A DNA stretch of 40,702 nt, taken from CAYVBN01 sp964538565. Lineage in GTDB: Bacteria > Pseudomonadota > Alphaproteobacteria > Rhizobiales > Xanthobacteraceae. The notes beneath the pieces were generated by a model. The model searched no databases, was not told where the DNA came from, and was given only the letters and a program-made list of their open reading frames with translations. The position numbers and the translations under genes were made by a program. Positions 32,026-40,436 of this stretch are shown here, in pieces (within the stretch, counting starts at the first letter, position 1; the number at the start of each line of letters is the position of its first letter). The DNA lies in the NCBI GenBank assembly GCA_964538565.1, contig CAZIGW010000300.1, positions 1 through 40,702 on the forward strand, given 5' to 3'.

Positions 32026-33233
32026 CGACAACTCTGTGCAAGTGCGGCCGGCGCCGTGCAGACCGCTTCGGGAGACTTCATGGTGTAGAAGGACTTCATC
32101 AGCAGCCCGGCGAGATCGACGCCCGCCAGGACGTCCTTGATGCGCTTCGACGCGCCGCCTCCCCCGTATGGCGAGACACGGTGCGCGGCGAGTGCCTGCA
32201 TGTCCGGCGACAGGGCGCGCTCGATCGCCTCGACGATGGATTGGATCTCGTCCGCACAATCGATCACCGACGGGGCCCGGACGCGGCCCTGCTGCCGTGG
32301 ACCGATGTTGACCGTCGGCTTTCCGAGCGCGGGCGCTTCGATGATGCCGCTCGAGGAGTTGCCCACGACGGCATCGACCTGCGCTAGGACGGAGAGATAG
32401 CGCTGCTGCCCGAGCGAGGCCGCGACGAAGACGCGCTCCGCCTGCCCGGCCGCATAGGCGTCGATCAAGGCGTTGATCTCTCTCCCGGCCATGTCCGCAT
32501 TCGACTTCGTGATGACGATGCCCAGCGCGGGGAAACGGTCGAGCGCCGCCAACAGCCGCCGCAGGGACGCGGACGCAGGCTCCGTGGCCAGCGTCGCCGG
32601 ATGGCAGGTGACGAGCAGGTTGCGTTCGGCAAAACGAAAGCCGAGCGTCCGCTCGAGCTCGCCGCGATCGAGCAACGTGGTGCGCGCCACGTGGTCGAGG
32701 CCGGGCGCGCCGGCCGTGAACACCCGGTCGGGATGCTCGCCCAACTGGATGACGCGCTCGCGGTAAGGCTCGGCCGCGACGAAGTGCAGATGCGCCATCT
32801 TGGTGATCGCGTGGCGGATGGCGTCGTCGATCGCCCCCTCGGTCGCCTCCCCGCCGTGGATGTGCGCGATCGGGATGCGCAGCAGCATCGCGGCCTCGGC
32901 GGCGGCAAGGGCTTCGTAGCGATCGCCGAGCACGACGAGAACATCCGGCTTCAAGCGCTCGAGCGCCTCGGCGCAGCCCATCAGGCCGAGCGCCATGGAT
33001 TTCGCCGCCGCCACCGGCTCGTCGCTCGCCAACAGCATGTCGACCTTGGCGTCGATCGAAAATTCGTCGGCCTCGATCTGTCGCCAGGTCTCGCCGAATT
33101 CCCGCGTGAGATGACTGCCACTCACCAGCAGCTGCAATTCGAGACGCGGATCGGCGACGATCTCCTTCAAGAGCCAGTAGAGCACGCCATAGTCGGCGCG
33201 AGACCCGGTGAAGACGCAGATGCGGCGGGTCAT
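32022..33233 (-). CDS. Hydrolysing UDP-sugar 2-epimerase, NeuC/LegG-like
   Basis: 403 residues from ATG 33233, one base after the aminotransferase stop (a TTG at 33242 would extend it by 3). CVFTGSRADYGVLYWLLKEI opens the GT-B-like fold, VVLGDRYEALAAA, IAHIHGGEATEGAIDDAIRH (122-141) and GNSSSGIIEAPALGKPTVNIG carry the conserved UDP-binding and catalytic residues of the hydrolysing 2-epimerases. LegG releases 2,4-diacetamido-2,4,6-trideoxymannose from UDP-diacetylbacillosamine (or the GDP form) for LegI; NeuC does the same for ManNAc. The LegC-like aminotransferase directly upstream favours LegG. It couples the legionaminate genes to pseB. Confidence 0.9.
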   Translation of the reverse strand: MTRRICVFTGSRADYGVLYWLLKEIVADPRLELQLLVSGSHLTREFGETWRQIEADEFSIDAKVDMLLASDEPVAAAKSMALGLMGCAEALERLKPDVLVVLGDRYEALAAAEAAMLLRIPIAHIHGGEATEGAIDDAIRHAITKMAHLHFVAAEPYRERVIQLGEHPDRVFTAGAPGLDHVARTTLLDRGELERTLGFRFAERNLLVTCHPATLATEPASASLRRLLAALDRFPALGIVITKSNADMAGREINALIDAYAAGQAERVFVAASLGQQRYLSVLAQVDAVVGNSSSGIIEAPALGKPTVNIGPRQQGRVRAPSVIDCADEIQSIVEAIERALSPDMQALAAHRVSPYGGGGASKRIKDVLAGVDLAGLLMKSFYTMKSPEAVCTAPAALAQSCR

Positions 33234-33234
33234 G

Positions 33235-34455
33235 TCAGGCAAGATTTCGCGCGAGACGCGGCGTGCTCGGCAGATTGATCAGCGTCCGCTCCACCGCCTC
33301 GGCGAACGACAGATCGGGCATGCGCGGCGCGCCCGCATAGGGGGCGAGGCGATGCATCAGCGTCCACGCGGGCCGCGCCATGTAGCCGGCGGCGTTGAGC
33401 TGCGCGAGCACGTCGTCGCGCGCGGCGAGATCGCATCGGGAATCGAGCTGGATGGCCGTCAGCCAGTAGTTGCTCCGCCCGCCGGGCGGTTCGCGCAGAA
33501 ACGCAGCGCCCGCGACATTCGCGAAGGACGTCTCGTAGGCGGCGGCAAGCCGCCGCTTTTCCGCGACGAACGCCTCGACCCGTTCGAGCTGGGCGCAGCC
33601 GAGCGCCGCGTTGATGTTCGGCATGCGATAGTTGAAGCCGATCTGGTCGTGCTCGTAGAGCCAGGGATGCGGCACCTTGGCGGTCGTCGAGAGATGCTTG
33701 GCGCGCCTGGCAAGCGCGGCGTCGGCGGTGAGCACCGCGCCGCCGCCGCCCGTGGTCACCACCTTGTTGCCGTTGAACGACAGCGACGCGATCATGCCGA
33801 ACGTGCCGCAGTGCCGGCCGCGCCATGTCGAACCGAGCGATTCGGCCGCGTCTTCGACCAGCGGAAGGCCATGGCGCGCGCAGACATCGAGCAATCGGTC
33901 GAGGTCGGCCGGGTGCCCGAACGCGTGCATGACGACGACCGCGGCGACGGGCCGGCCGGTTTTCCGGTTGATTTTGCGGTCTCCGCGCGTCTCGAGGATG
34001 TCGGACAAGTGGCAGTCGAGCTTGTCCGCGTCGAGGCCGAGCGACGGCGCGGCAACGTCGGCGAAATGCGGGACGGCTCCGCAATAGGCCACGGCGTTTG
34101 CGGTCGCGACGAACGTCAGCGTCGGCACGATGACCTCGTCGCCGGCTTGCACACCTGAAAGCAGCAGCGCGAGATGCAGCGCCGCCGTCCCGTTGACGAT
34201 CGCAACCGCGTGTCCGGCGCCGGTGTAGTCGGCGAGGTCGCGCTCGAACCGGTCCACATAGGCGCCCGCCGAGGATACCCAGCCGGTGTCGATGCAATCC
34301 TTCACGTACTCCCATTCGCGCCCGGCGAACTCCGGCTCGTGCAGCCCGAGCGGCCTGCTCGCCGGCCCGAGAACGGATCGGACCGCCGCCAGGACGGAAT
34401 CGGCGAGAAGCGAAAGGTCGCCGGTCGCGGCCCGGGAAAGCGTCTCGATAGACAT
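33235..34455 (-). CDS. legC: LegC-like nucleotide-sugar C4 aminotransferase
   Basis: 406 residues, ATG 34455 overlapping the SDR stop as TGATG. The DegT-family markers are VPLGLHEP-like PLGLHEPEFAGREWEYVKDCI, then DTGWVSSAGAYVDRFE (55-70), VNGTAALHLAL, VVMHAFGHPADLDRLL, LVEDAAESLGS and SLSFNGNKVVTTGGGGAV (225-242) with the PLP lysine K231. The N-terminal extension and the SFNGNKVVTTGGGG block are specific to LegC, which aminates C4 of a UDP- or GDP-4-keto-6-deoxy-GlcNAc to give 2-acetamido-4-amino sugars on the way to legionaminic acid. The LegB dehydratase that would supply its substrate is not in the window. Confidence 0.88.
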   Translation of the reverse strand: MSIETLSRAATGDLSLLADSVLAAVRSVLGPASRPLGLHEPEFAGREWEYVKDCIDTGWVSSAGAYVDRFERDLADYTGAGHAVAIVNGTAALHLALLLSGVQAGDEVIVPTLTFVATANAVAYCGAVPHFADVAAPSLGLDADKLDCHLSDILETRGDRKINRKTGRPVAAVVVMHAFGHPADLDRLLDVCARHGLPLVEDAAESLGSTWRGRHCGTFGMIASLSFNGNKVVTTGGGGAVLTADAALARRAKHLSTTAKVPHPWLYEHDQIGFNYRMPNINAALGCAQLERVEAFVAEKRRLAAAYETSFANVAGAAFLREPPGGRSNYWLTAIQLDSRCDLAARDDVLAQLNAAGYMARPAWTLMHRLAPYAGAPRMPDLSFAEAVERTLINLPSTPRLARNLA

Positions 34456-35591
34456 CAGGTCGCGTAATCGAGTTCGTGGTTGCGATAGAAGCGCAAACGC
34501 TGATCGTAGTCGGCGAAGAATCCCTGCTTCAGGGCCGCGATCAGCTCGACGATGCCCTGCTCGACCGTCACCTTCGGCTCGAACAGGAGCTCGCTGCGGA
34601 TCTTGCGGAAATCGACCCGATAGTTGCGCCGATCGGCACCGCCGCGATCGACATATTCAAACCGCGACTGCGGAAAGTGCCGGCGCACCGCCTCGACGAT
34701 CATCCGCTTGGTGTAGTTGTTGGCGTCGCCTCCGGCGTTGAAGACCGAGAAGGCCACGCGTTCGCGCGGCATTTCGAGCACGCGCGCCAGCGCCCGGGCG
34801 AAGTCCCTCACGTGGCAGTAGGGCCGCCAGGTATCGGCGTCGTAGACCTCGAGCTTCGTTCCGCTGAAGAGATCACGCGTGAACTCGGAGACGGTCAGAT
34901 CGAACCGCATGCGGCTCGACAGACCGAACGCGGTGGCGAAGCGCAGGACCGTCGCGCAATAGTCCACGCGGTTGGCGCCGCCCAGCACCTGCTTCTCGCG
35001 CGCCACCTTGGCGGTGGCGTAGAGCGACAGCGGCTTGAGCGGATAATCCTCGTCAGCAAGCGCATCGGCGGGAATCTCGCCGTAGTTCGAGCAGGTCGAA
35101 ACCATCACGACCTTGTTGAGCCCGCGCCCGTCCAGCTTGTCGATGAAGCGGCCGAGGCCGTCTTCGTTGATCGCCTGATGCTCGCGCGGATACTTCTTGG
35201 TGATCGGGTCGCCCACCAGTCCGGCCAGAATGATGACATCGGTGACGCCGTCGAGAGCCGCCTCGGCGGTCTCCTCGTCGGCCACGTCCCCGGGGACGAA
35301 TTCGTATCCGGGCTGGCCCAGGAACGGCGTGACGCAATCACGGTTCTGATAGAGCAGAAGGTCGAGACAGCGCACGTCGTAGCCGCGCGCCAGCAGAAAG
35401 CCGCTCAGGGGCGAGCCGATGTAGCCTGCGCCGCCCACCAGCAGGACACGGCGGCGCCGCAATCCGCGCGGGTCGAGAATTTCGGCGGCAACGCGATCCT
35501 CCTCGATGAGGATCGCCTCGCGGACCTCTTCCGGCAGATCCGCGTTCTCCAGGTGCGCAATGCGGACCGCGCGCGGAATCTCGGTTCTCAT
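34455..35591 (-). CDS. Extended SDR of unknown specificity in the NulO module
   Basis: 378 residues from ATG 35591, overlapping the CMP-sugar synthetase by 4 bases. An N-terminal arm of about 45 residues (HLENADLPEEVREAILIEED) is followed by the NAD site LLVGGAGYIGSPLSGFLL (50-67), GDVADEETAEAAL, LAGLVGDPITKKYPREHQAIN, VSTCSNYGEIP (164-174) and the active YATAK (Y191, K195). RPYCHVRDFARALARVLEMP near residue 258 is a common sugar-nucleotide SDR block. It could be a 4,6-dehydratase-independent epimerase or reductase. It is not a clear LegB (no GSHL...GWL pattern). Its slot between legC and a cytidylyltransferase suggests a modification of the nonulosonic acid or its precursor. Confidence 0.82.
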   Translation of the reverse strand: MRTEIPRAVRIAHLENADLPEEVREAILIEEDRVAAEILDPRGLRRRRVLLVGGAGYIGSPLSGFLLARGYDVRCLDLLLYQNRDCVTPFLGQPGYEFVPGDVADEETAEAALDGVTDVIILAGLVGDPITKKYPREHQAINEDGLGRFIDKLDGRGLNKVVMVSTCSNYGEIPADALADEDYPLKPLSLYATAKVAREKQVLGGANRVDYCATVLRFATAFGLSSRMRFDLTVSEFTRDLFSGTKLEVYDADTWRPYCHVRDFARALARVLEMPRERVAFSVFNAGGDANNYTKRMIVEAVRRHFPQSRFEYVDRGGADRRNYRVDFRKIRSELLFEPKVTVEQGIVELIAALKQGFFADYDQRLRFYRNHELDYAT

Positions 35592-36322
35592 GGGCAGAAC
35601 GCCTCGCTCGTGACGTGACGGCTCAATTGCGGGTGGCTCAGGATCGCCTCGGCCAGATGCAGGTCCTCGGGGTCGTCGATATCGATGCCGCGCATCCGGT
35701 CCATGACATAGAGGGCCGTCTCCTCGCCCTCCACCATCAGCGTTCCGCGGCCGCGCACGAACTCCGGTCTTGCCGCATAGACGGCGCCGTTGACGAAATG
35801 AAAGCGCGCGCCGTAATCCTGGCGACGGACGGCGCCCGCGGGCGGCCGCTCGAGAAACGTCCAGGCGCGGCCGGCAACGCGCAAACATTCCATCGGATGC
35901 TCCGCCATCTCGTGCACGCTGACGGCGCTGGGGCGTCCGCTCTCGCGTAGCAGCGCAACCGTGCCGTCGATGTCGTCGGCGCTGCGCAGCGGCGACGTCG
36001 GCTGCAGCAGCACGACGAGGTCCGGGTCTTCGCCCTGTCGATCGCGCCACCAGTCGAGCGCGTGCACCAGCGTCTCGATCATCCCGGCGGCGTCCCCGGC
36101 GAGAGCCGCGGGACGGCGGTAAGGAACCGGCACGCTGGTCTGCTCACAGACCGAGGCGATCTCGTCGTCGTCCGTCGATACCAGGATGTCCGTCACTGAC
36201 CTTGCCGCTTGCGCCGCGCGCAGCGTGTACCAGATCAAAGGCCGGTTGTGCAGCAGCACCAGGTTCTTGCGCGGAATCCCCTTCGACCCGCCGCGCGCCG
36301 GAATGATGGCGAGAACGCTCAC
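35588..36322 (-). CDS. CMP-nonulosonate synthetase, NeuA/LegF-like
   Basis: 244 residues. LAIIPARGGSKGIPRKNLVLL (4-24) is the classic NeuA/LegF loop, followed by LIWYTLRAAQAA, ILVSTDDDEIASV, YRRPAALAGD, LLQPTSPLRSADDID and FHFVNGAVYAARPEF; the C-terminal GIDIDDPEDLHLAEAIL supplies the magnesium-binding Asp residues. It uses CTP to make the CMP-sugar used by glycosyltransferases. Its neighbours are the KdnA-like aminotransferase (4-base overlap upstream) and the SDR above, so legionaminate or a Kdo8N-like amino ulosonate are both possible substrates. The most standard of the three cytidylyltransferases here. Confidence 0.9.
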   Translation of the reverse strand: MSVLAIIPARGGSKGIPRKNLVLLHNRPLIWYTLRAAQAARSVTDILVSTDDDEIASVCEQTSVPVPYRRPAALAGDAAGMIETLVHALDWWRDRQGEDPDLVVLLQPTSPLRSADDIDGTVALLRESGRPSAVSVHEMAEHPMECLRVAGRAWTFLERPPAGAVRRQDYGARFHFVNGAVYAARPEFVRGRGTLMVEGEETALYVMDRMRGIDIDDPEDLHLAEAILSHPQLSRHVTSEAFCP

Positions 36323-37488
36323 AGCACCTCGCGGGCGATGGCGACGAGATTCGACGCCACATGCTCGATGCGGGCATCGTCCATCTTCACCATGACGGGG
36401 ATCGCGACCGAGCGTTCGAGGAGATCGGCGCTCTTCTCCCAGGCGGTTTCGCAGCGGCCGTCATAGAGCGGATGACCTTTCATGACGCGCGGCCAGTGCT
36501 TGGAGAAATGCCAGCCGATCGCGTCGGGTAGATTCTTGGTGCCAAGTCCCCGCGTCCGCATGTGCGAGACGAACGTTGTCGCGCGCTCCCGATCGGGAAG
36601 AAAGAACACGATGGTGTCGCTGAGATCACCGTTCGGATCCACACTGCGCCGGAAAGTGACCGGCATCGCCTGCAGCCGCTGCATCAGCTTCGCCTTGTTG
36701 GCGCGCTGCCGGGAAATGATCACATCGAGCTTGCCCAGTTGCGCGAGCCCCACCGCGCCCTGCAGCTCCGTCATTCGGAAATTGAAGCCGAGCGACAGCG
36801 CCCCCTCCTCGCCGCGCCCCTTGGTGGCGCTGTACTCGTGCCCGTGGTCGTGGAAGGCGCGGGCCATCACGTAACGCTGCTCGTCATTGGTGATCACCAT
36901 GCCGCCTTCGCCGGTGTTCAGTGTCTTGCCGGCGTCCGTCGAAAACGCACCGACCGCCCCCATCGTCCCGGCGGGGCGTCCGAAATAGGAGGCGCCGAGC
37001 GCCTGCGCGGCGTCCTCCATGACGGCAAGTCCGTTCTCGCCGGCGATCGCCATGATCTCGTCCATCTCGGCGCATTCGCCCATCATGTGGACCGGGACGA
37101 CGGCTTTCGTGCGCGGAGTGATCGCCGCCCGGAACGCTTCGGGATCCATGTTCAGCGTGTCGTTCACGTCGACGATCACCGGGATCGCGCCGGTCTCGCG
37201 GATCGCCTCGACGGTCGCCACGAAGGTGAAAGCCTGGGTGATGACCTCGTCTCCCGGCCCGACGCCGAGGCTCTGCAGCGCCACCTTGATGGCGGCGGTG
37301 CCGGATGAGACGGCCTGCGCGTGGCGCACGCCCATGCGCGCCGCAAAAGCCCGCTCGAACTCGCGCACCTTGTAGACGCCGTTGCGCATGGCGTCGAAAC
37401 CGTGGGCGAAGATGATCCCGCCGTTCTTGTCGAAGATCTCGTTGATCGCCTGACGCTCTTCTTCGCCGAACAATTCGAAACCGGGCAT
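36319..37488 (-). CDS. KdnA-like PLP aminotransferase (amino-ulosonate type)
   Basis: 389 residues from ATG 37488, with AGGA 7 bases upstream. MPGFELFGEEERQAINEIF at the very start, RNGVYKVREFE near 35-45, SSGTAAIKVALQSLG, TFVATVEAIRETGAIPV, LNMDPEAFRAAITPRTKAVVP and MEDAAQALGASYFG match KdnA of Shewanella as I remember it (which begins MPGFELFG), the enzyme that aminates C8 of 8-oxo-Kdo. The PLP lysine is K188 in STDAGKTLNTGEGG. A KdnB-like oxidoreductase lies 48 bases upstream. Here the pair sits inside a nonulosonic acid module, so the substrate could be Kdo or another ulosonate aldehyde. Family membership is fairly sure, substrate is not. Confidence 0.85.
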   Translation of the reverse strand: MPGFELFGEEERQAINEIFDKNGGIIFAHGFDAMRNGVYKVREFERAFAARMGVRHAQAVSSGTAAIKVALQSLGVGPGDEVITQAFTFVATVEAIRETGAIPVIVDVNDTLNMDPEAFRAAITPRTKAVVPVHMMGECAEMDEIMAIAGENGLAVMEDAAQALGASYFGRPAGTMGAVGAFSTDAGKTLNTGEGGMVITNDEQRYVMARAFHDHGHEYSATKGRGEEGALSLGFNFRMTELQGAVGLAQLGKLDVIISRQRANKAKLMQRLQAMPVTFRRSVDPNGDLSDTIVFFLPDRERATTFVSHMRTRGLGTKNLPDAIGWHFSKHWPRVMKGHPLYDGRCETAWEKSADLLERSVAIPVMVKMDDARIEHVASNLVAIAREVL

Positions 37489-37536
37489 GTTCCGTTCCTG
37501 GATGGGGGATGATGGGGACGAGACGAGGTTGGCCGC

Positions 37537-38703
37537 TCAGCCGGTATGGCGCATCAGCATGTCGCGCGCGTCGCCCTCGGCCGTGAAGGGCACGGGATTC
37601 TGATTGAAGGCCGCCTGCAGCGGAAGCACCAGTTGAGACACCTCGTCGAGGTTGCGGCGCGTGATGCCCCAACGCTCGAGGGTGCGTGGCACGTCGAGAT
37701 GATCCGCAAGCTGGCGAATGGCCTCCGCAAAGCGCCTGGCCTTGCGCTCGGGGCTCCAGTCGGGGTGCGGCTCGACGAGGTCGAGAAGCTCCGCGTAGTC
37801 GTACCAGCCGTGCGCGACGTTGTAGTCGACCACCGAGGCGATGAAGATGCCGCCGCCGATGCCGTGCGGAACCTTGAAGTGGACGCCGATCGGATAGGAG
37901 AGCGCGCCGGCAATGCCCGAGCCGGAATTGAACAGACCGATCGCCGCCATGTAGCTGCCGAGCAGCAGAAGCTGCCGCTTCTCCTTGTCTTCCGGCGCAT
38001 CGACGAGACACGGCAGGTTCGTGTAGAGCAGCCGGAACGCCTCGCGGTTGAAGCAGCGCGTCAACGCGTTGGCGTTGCCGGTCATGAAGCTTTCGAGCGT
38101 GTGGACCAGCGCGTCCATTCCGGACGAAATCGCCACCGAGGGCGGGCAGCTCATCGTCCATTCCGCATCGAGCACCGCGTAGGTCGCGTTCAGATGACGC
38201 CCGTTGATGCCGAGCTTTCGTTTCTCCGCCGTGTCAGTGAATACCGCGTTGATCGTCACTTCGCTGCCGGTCCCGGCCGTGCTCGGAATGCAGATCGTCG
38301 GCACCGGCGGAACGGTGATCTTGTCGAATCCGCGGTACTGCACGGAGGGACCCGGATTGGTGCGCAGACAGGCAAGCGCCTTGGCGGTGTCGAGCGTGCT
38401 GCCGCCGCCGATCGCGACGATCCCGTCGAGCGTCGGCAGGGCGCGGATTTCCGCGGCAAGCCCGTCGAGATAGTCGTAGGAAGGCTCGTCGCTGCCGCGC
38501 AGTCTGAACTCCGTCACGTCTGCGGCCGCTTCGACCAGCGGGAGAATGTCCCGGTAGTAGGGATTGTGCGCCGCCACTCCTTCGTCGACCAGCAACGCGA
38601 TGCGGCGCCAGCCGAGTTGCCGGATGAAGTCGCCGAGGCCGCGGGACCAGCCGATGCCGTAATGCAGGCGGTTGTCGAGCTGAAAGAAAAACGTGTCACG
38701 CAT
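37537..38703 (-). CDS. KdnB-like iron/zinc-type alcohol dehydrogenase
   Basis: 388 residues from ATG 38703, with GAAGG about 9 bases upstream. It is a group III (iron-type) alcohol dehydrogenase: AIGGGSTLDTAKALA (97-111) binds NAD, PSTAGTGSEVT (140-150) follows, and DALVHTLESF gives metal ligands D197 and H201, with H280 in VPHGIGGGIF. The third usual histidine (H263 in FucO) aligns with glycine 266 in the stretch GIAGALSYPIGVHFK, and FucO H267 with tyrosine; H275 is a possible substitute. KdnB oxidises the C8 hydroxyl of Kdo to an aldehyde for KdnA. The pairing with the KdnA-like gene supports this type of reaction here. Confidence 0.82.
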   Translation of the reverse strand: MRDTFFFQLDNRLHYGIGWSRGLGDFIRQLGWRRIALLVDEGVAAHNPYYRDILPLVEAAADVTEFRLRGSDEPSYDYLDGLAAEIRALPTLDGIVAIGGGSTLDTAKALACLRTNPGPSVQYRGFDKITVPPVPTICIPSTAGTGSEVTINAVFTDTAEKRKLGINGRHLNATYAVLDAEWTMSCPPSVAISSGMDALVHTLESFMTGNANALTRCFNREAFRLLYTNLPCLVDAPEDKEKRQLLLLGSYMAAIGLFNSGSGIAGALSYPIGVHFKVPHGIGGGIFIASVVDYNVAHGWYDYAELLDLVEPHPDWSPERKARRFAEAIRQLADHLDVPRTLERWGITRRNLDEVSQLVLPLQAAFNQNPVPFTAEGDARDMLMRHTG

Positions 38704-38739
38704 TCGGTCGGGCCTTCGACAGTTGAACAGACGCTCGTA

Positions 38740-39789
38740 TCAACGAAAGACCTGGTCGTAGTCGGCGCCCGCGCGCACGAAATCGCCGTGCTGGCCGATG
38801 TCGACCCAGTATTCGTGGATGGGAAACACGGCGGGCGATCGCCCGGCATGGAGCAGCAGATCGACGATATCGACCATCGTGCTCGGGCGCCCGCGCGGAA
38901 TGAGATCGATGATCTCCGGGCTGCAGGCGTAGATTCCGGCGTTCACCAGGTGGCGGTAGGTCGGCTTTTCCACCAGCCGGTCGAGCCGATCGCCGGAAAT
39001 CTCGGCGACGCCGTACGGAACGGTCAGTGCGTGCTCGCGCACACACAGCGTCAGTGCCGACCCGCAACTCTGGTGAAAGGCCATCAGGCTGGCAAAGTTG
39101 AGCTTGGTCAGAAGATCGCCGTTCATGACGAAGAAAGGACGATCGGGTCGTTCGGGCAGCAGCGACAGCGCGCCGGCGGTCCCGAGCGGTTCGGGTTCGC
39201 GCACGTAGGCGATCTCGACCCCGAACCGGCTGCCGTCGCCGAAGTGGTCGATGATGCGCTCGCCGAGGTAGTGCATGGCGATGACGAAGCGATGAAAGCC
39301 GTGCTCCTTGAACTGGTTCAGGATGATCTCGAGGATCGGCCGTTCGCCGATCTTGAGCATCGGCTTCGGCGTGTCGGCGGTGAGCGGCCTCAGCCGGCTG
39401 CCCATGCCGCCAGCCATCAGTACGACCAGATTGGGCTGGGTCTCGGCGGCCAGAAGCTCGTCGAGCGTGACGAGCCCGATCACGCGCCGCCCCTCGTCGA
39501 CGAGCGGCAATTGATGGATGCTCGCGGTCCGCATCCGCGCCAGAAGCTCGCCGCGCGGCTCGGCCGGATCGGCGACCACCGGCGACGTATTCATCAACGG
39601 CGCGATCGGCCCGTCGAGCGGGGCTCCTTTGAGGATGTGCTTGCGGATGTCGCCGTCCGTCACGACGCCGAGCAGCCGCCGGCCTTCATCCACCACCAGG
39701 GCGATCTGCAGCGCGCCACGGTCGATGGCGCCGAGCGCCGAGATGATCGAGTCGCCGGGGCCGATCAGCGCGTTCCGCCAATCCTTCAC
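38740..39789 (-). CDS. ptmE: PtmE-like nucleotidyltransferase with CBS pair (GDP-GlcN/GlcNAc type)
   Basis: 349 residues from a GTG at 39789 (GTGA overlap with the acetyltransferase gene). Two CBS domains fill residues 1-115 (ALVVDEGRRLLGVVTDGDIRK, then PLVDEGRRVIGLVTLDELL), and the nucleotidyltransferase follows: VVLMAGGMGSRLRPLTADTP (122-141), KPMLKIGERPILEIIL, and FVMNGDLLTKLNF with the metal-binding Asp. In Campylobacter, PtmE of this architecture makes GDP-glucosamine for legionaminate synthesis, so legionaminate here may be built on GDP- rather than UDP-linked sugars. The CBS pair may sense adenine nucleotides. The gene ends 36 bases before the KdnB-like gene. Confidence 0.9.
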   Translation of the reverse strand: MKDWRNALIGPGDSIISALGAIDRGALQIALVVDEGRRLLGVVTDGDIRKHILKGAPLDGPIAPLMNTSPVVADPAEPRGELLARMRTASIHQLPLVDEGRRVIGLVTLDELLAAETQPNLVVLMAGGMGSRLRPLTADTPKPMLKIGERPILEIILNQFKEHGFHRFVIAMHYLGERIIDHFGDGSRFGVEIAYVREPEPLGTAGALSLLPERPDRPFFVMNGDLLTKLNFASLMAFHQSCGSALTLCVREHALTVPYGVAEISGDRLDRLVEKPTYRHLVNAGIYACSPEIIDLIPRGRPSTMVDIVDLLLHAGRSPAVFPIHEYWVDIGQHGDFVRAGADYDQVFR

Positions 39790-40436
39790 GAGTGCGCGCC
39801 CCTTGCCGGCACGCCCACCCGGCGCACATCCGCCGGGACATCCGCGGCCACCATGGCGCCGCCGCCGATCAACGCGCGCGCACCGATCGTCACGCCCTGG
39901 CGCACTGCCGCGCCGATTCCGACGAGCGCGCCCGCGCCGACACGAACGTTGCCGCCCAGCGTGGCGCCGGGCGCGACGTGGCAGCCTTCGCCCAGAACAC
40001 AGTCATGGTCCACCCGCGCACCGGTATTGACGATGACGAACGCCTCGATCGAGCAGCTCGGCTGCAGCACGGCCCCTGCCATCACCTGCGCACCCTCGCC
40101 GAGGGTGCACTGTACGCCGAGCACCGCCGATGAATGCACGAGCGGTGGAAACCGGTAGCCGCGCGTTCTGAATCGTTCGGCGACCGCCCACCGGGCGGCG
40201 AGTCCTTCGATCGGCCGCTCGGTCGGCATGCCGATGCCGAGCGCAAGATCGATCTCGTCGGGATGCTGGGCCGACACGATTTCCTCGTCCTCCACTGGAA
40301 CGCCGAGCAGCTGTCGCGCCTGGGTCGGCGTCGGCTCGACCGCCGCCACGACCGTTCGGCCGAGCTTGAGCAGCAGGTCAATGACCACCTTGGCGTGCCC
40401 GCCGGCGCCGAGGACGATTACCGGCCGTTCGGCCAT
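39786..40436 (-). CDS. PglD/LegH/NeuD-like acetyltransferase, left-handed beta-helix
   Basis: 216 residues. VIVLGAGGHAKVVIDLLLK (6-24) is the N-terminal UDP/GDP-sugar-binding Rossmann domain, then imperfect hexapeptide repeats from about 100 (SSAVLGVQCTLGEGAQVMAG, NTGARVDHDCVLGEGCHVAP, NVRVGAGALVGIGAAVRQ) form the beta-helix. H144 in RVDHDC corresponds to the catalytic base H125 of PglD. LegH/PglD transfers acetyl from acetyl-CoA to the C4 amino group of a UDP- or GDP-sugar. It lies between the synthase and PtmE genes and overlaps the former by 19 bases. Confidence 0.9.
   Translation of the reverse strand: MAERPVIVLGAGGHAKVVIDLLLKLGRTVVAAVEPTPTQARQLLGVPVEDEEIVSAQHPDEIDLALGIGMPTERPIEGLAARWAVAERFRTRGYRFPPLVHSSAVLGVQCTLGEGAQVMAGAVLQPSCSIEAFVIVNTGARVDHDCVLGEGCHVAPGATLGGNVRVGAGALVGIGAAVRQGVTIGARALIGGGAMVAADVPADVRRVGVPARGAHS

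Noticed and set aside
34455..35591. The SDR as LegB (4,6-dehydratase of the legionaminate route)
   Set aside because: It has an unusual N-terminal arm and a TCSNYG block and lacks the motifs I associate with LegB/PglF. The dehydratase may lie outside the window.
37546..40158. An 870-codon open frame on the plus strand
   Set aside because: It lies opposite the KdnB-like, PtmE-like and acetyltransferase genes, all of which have clear family motifs. No motif or start signal supports the antisense frame.
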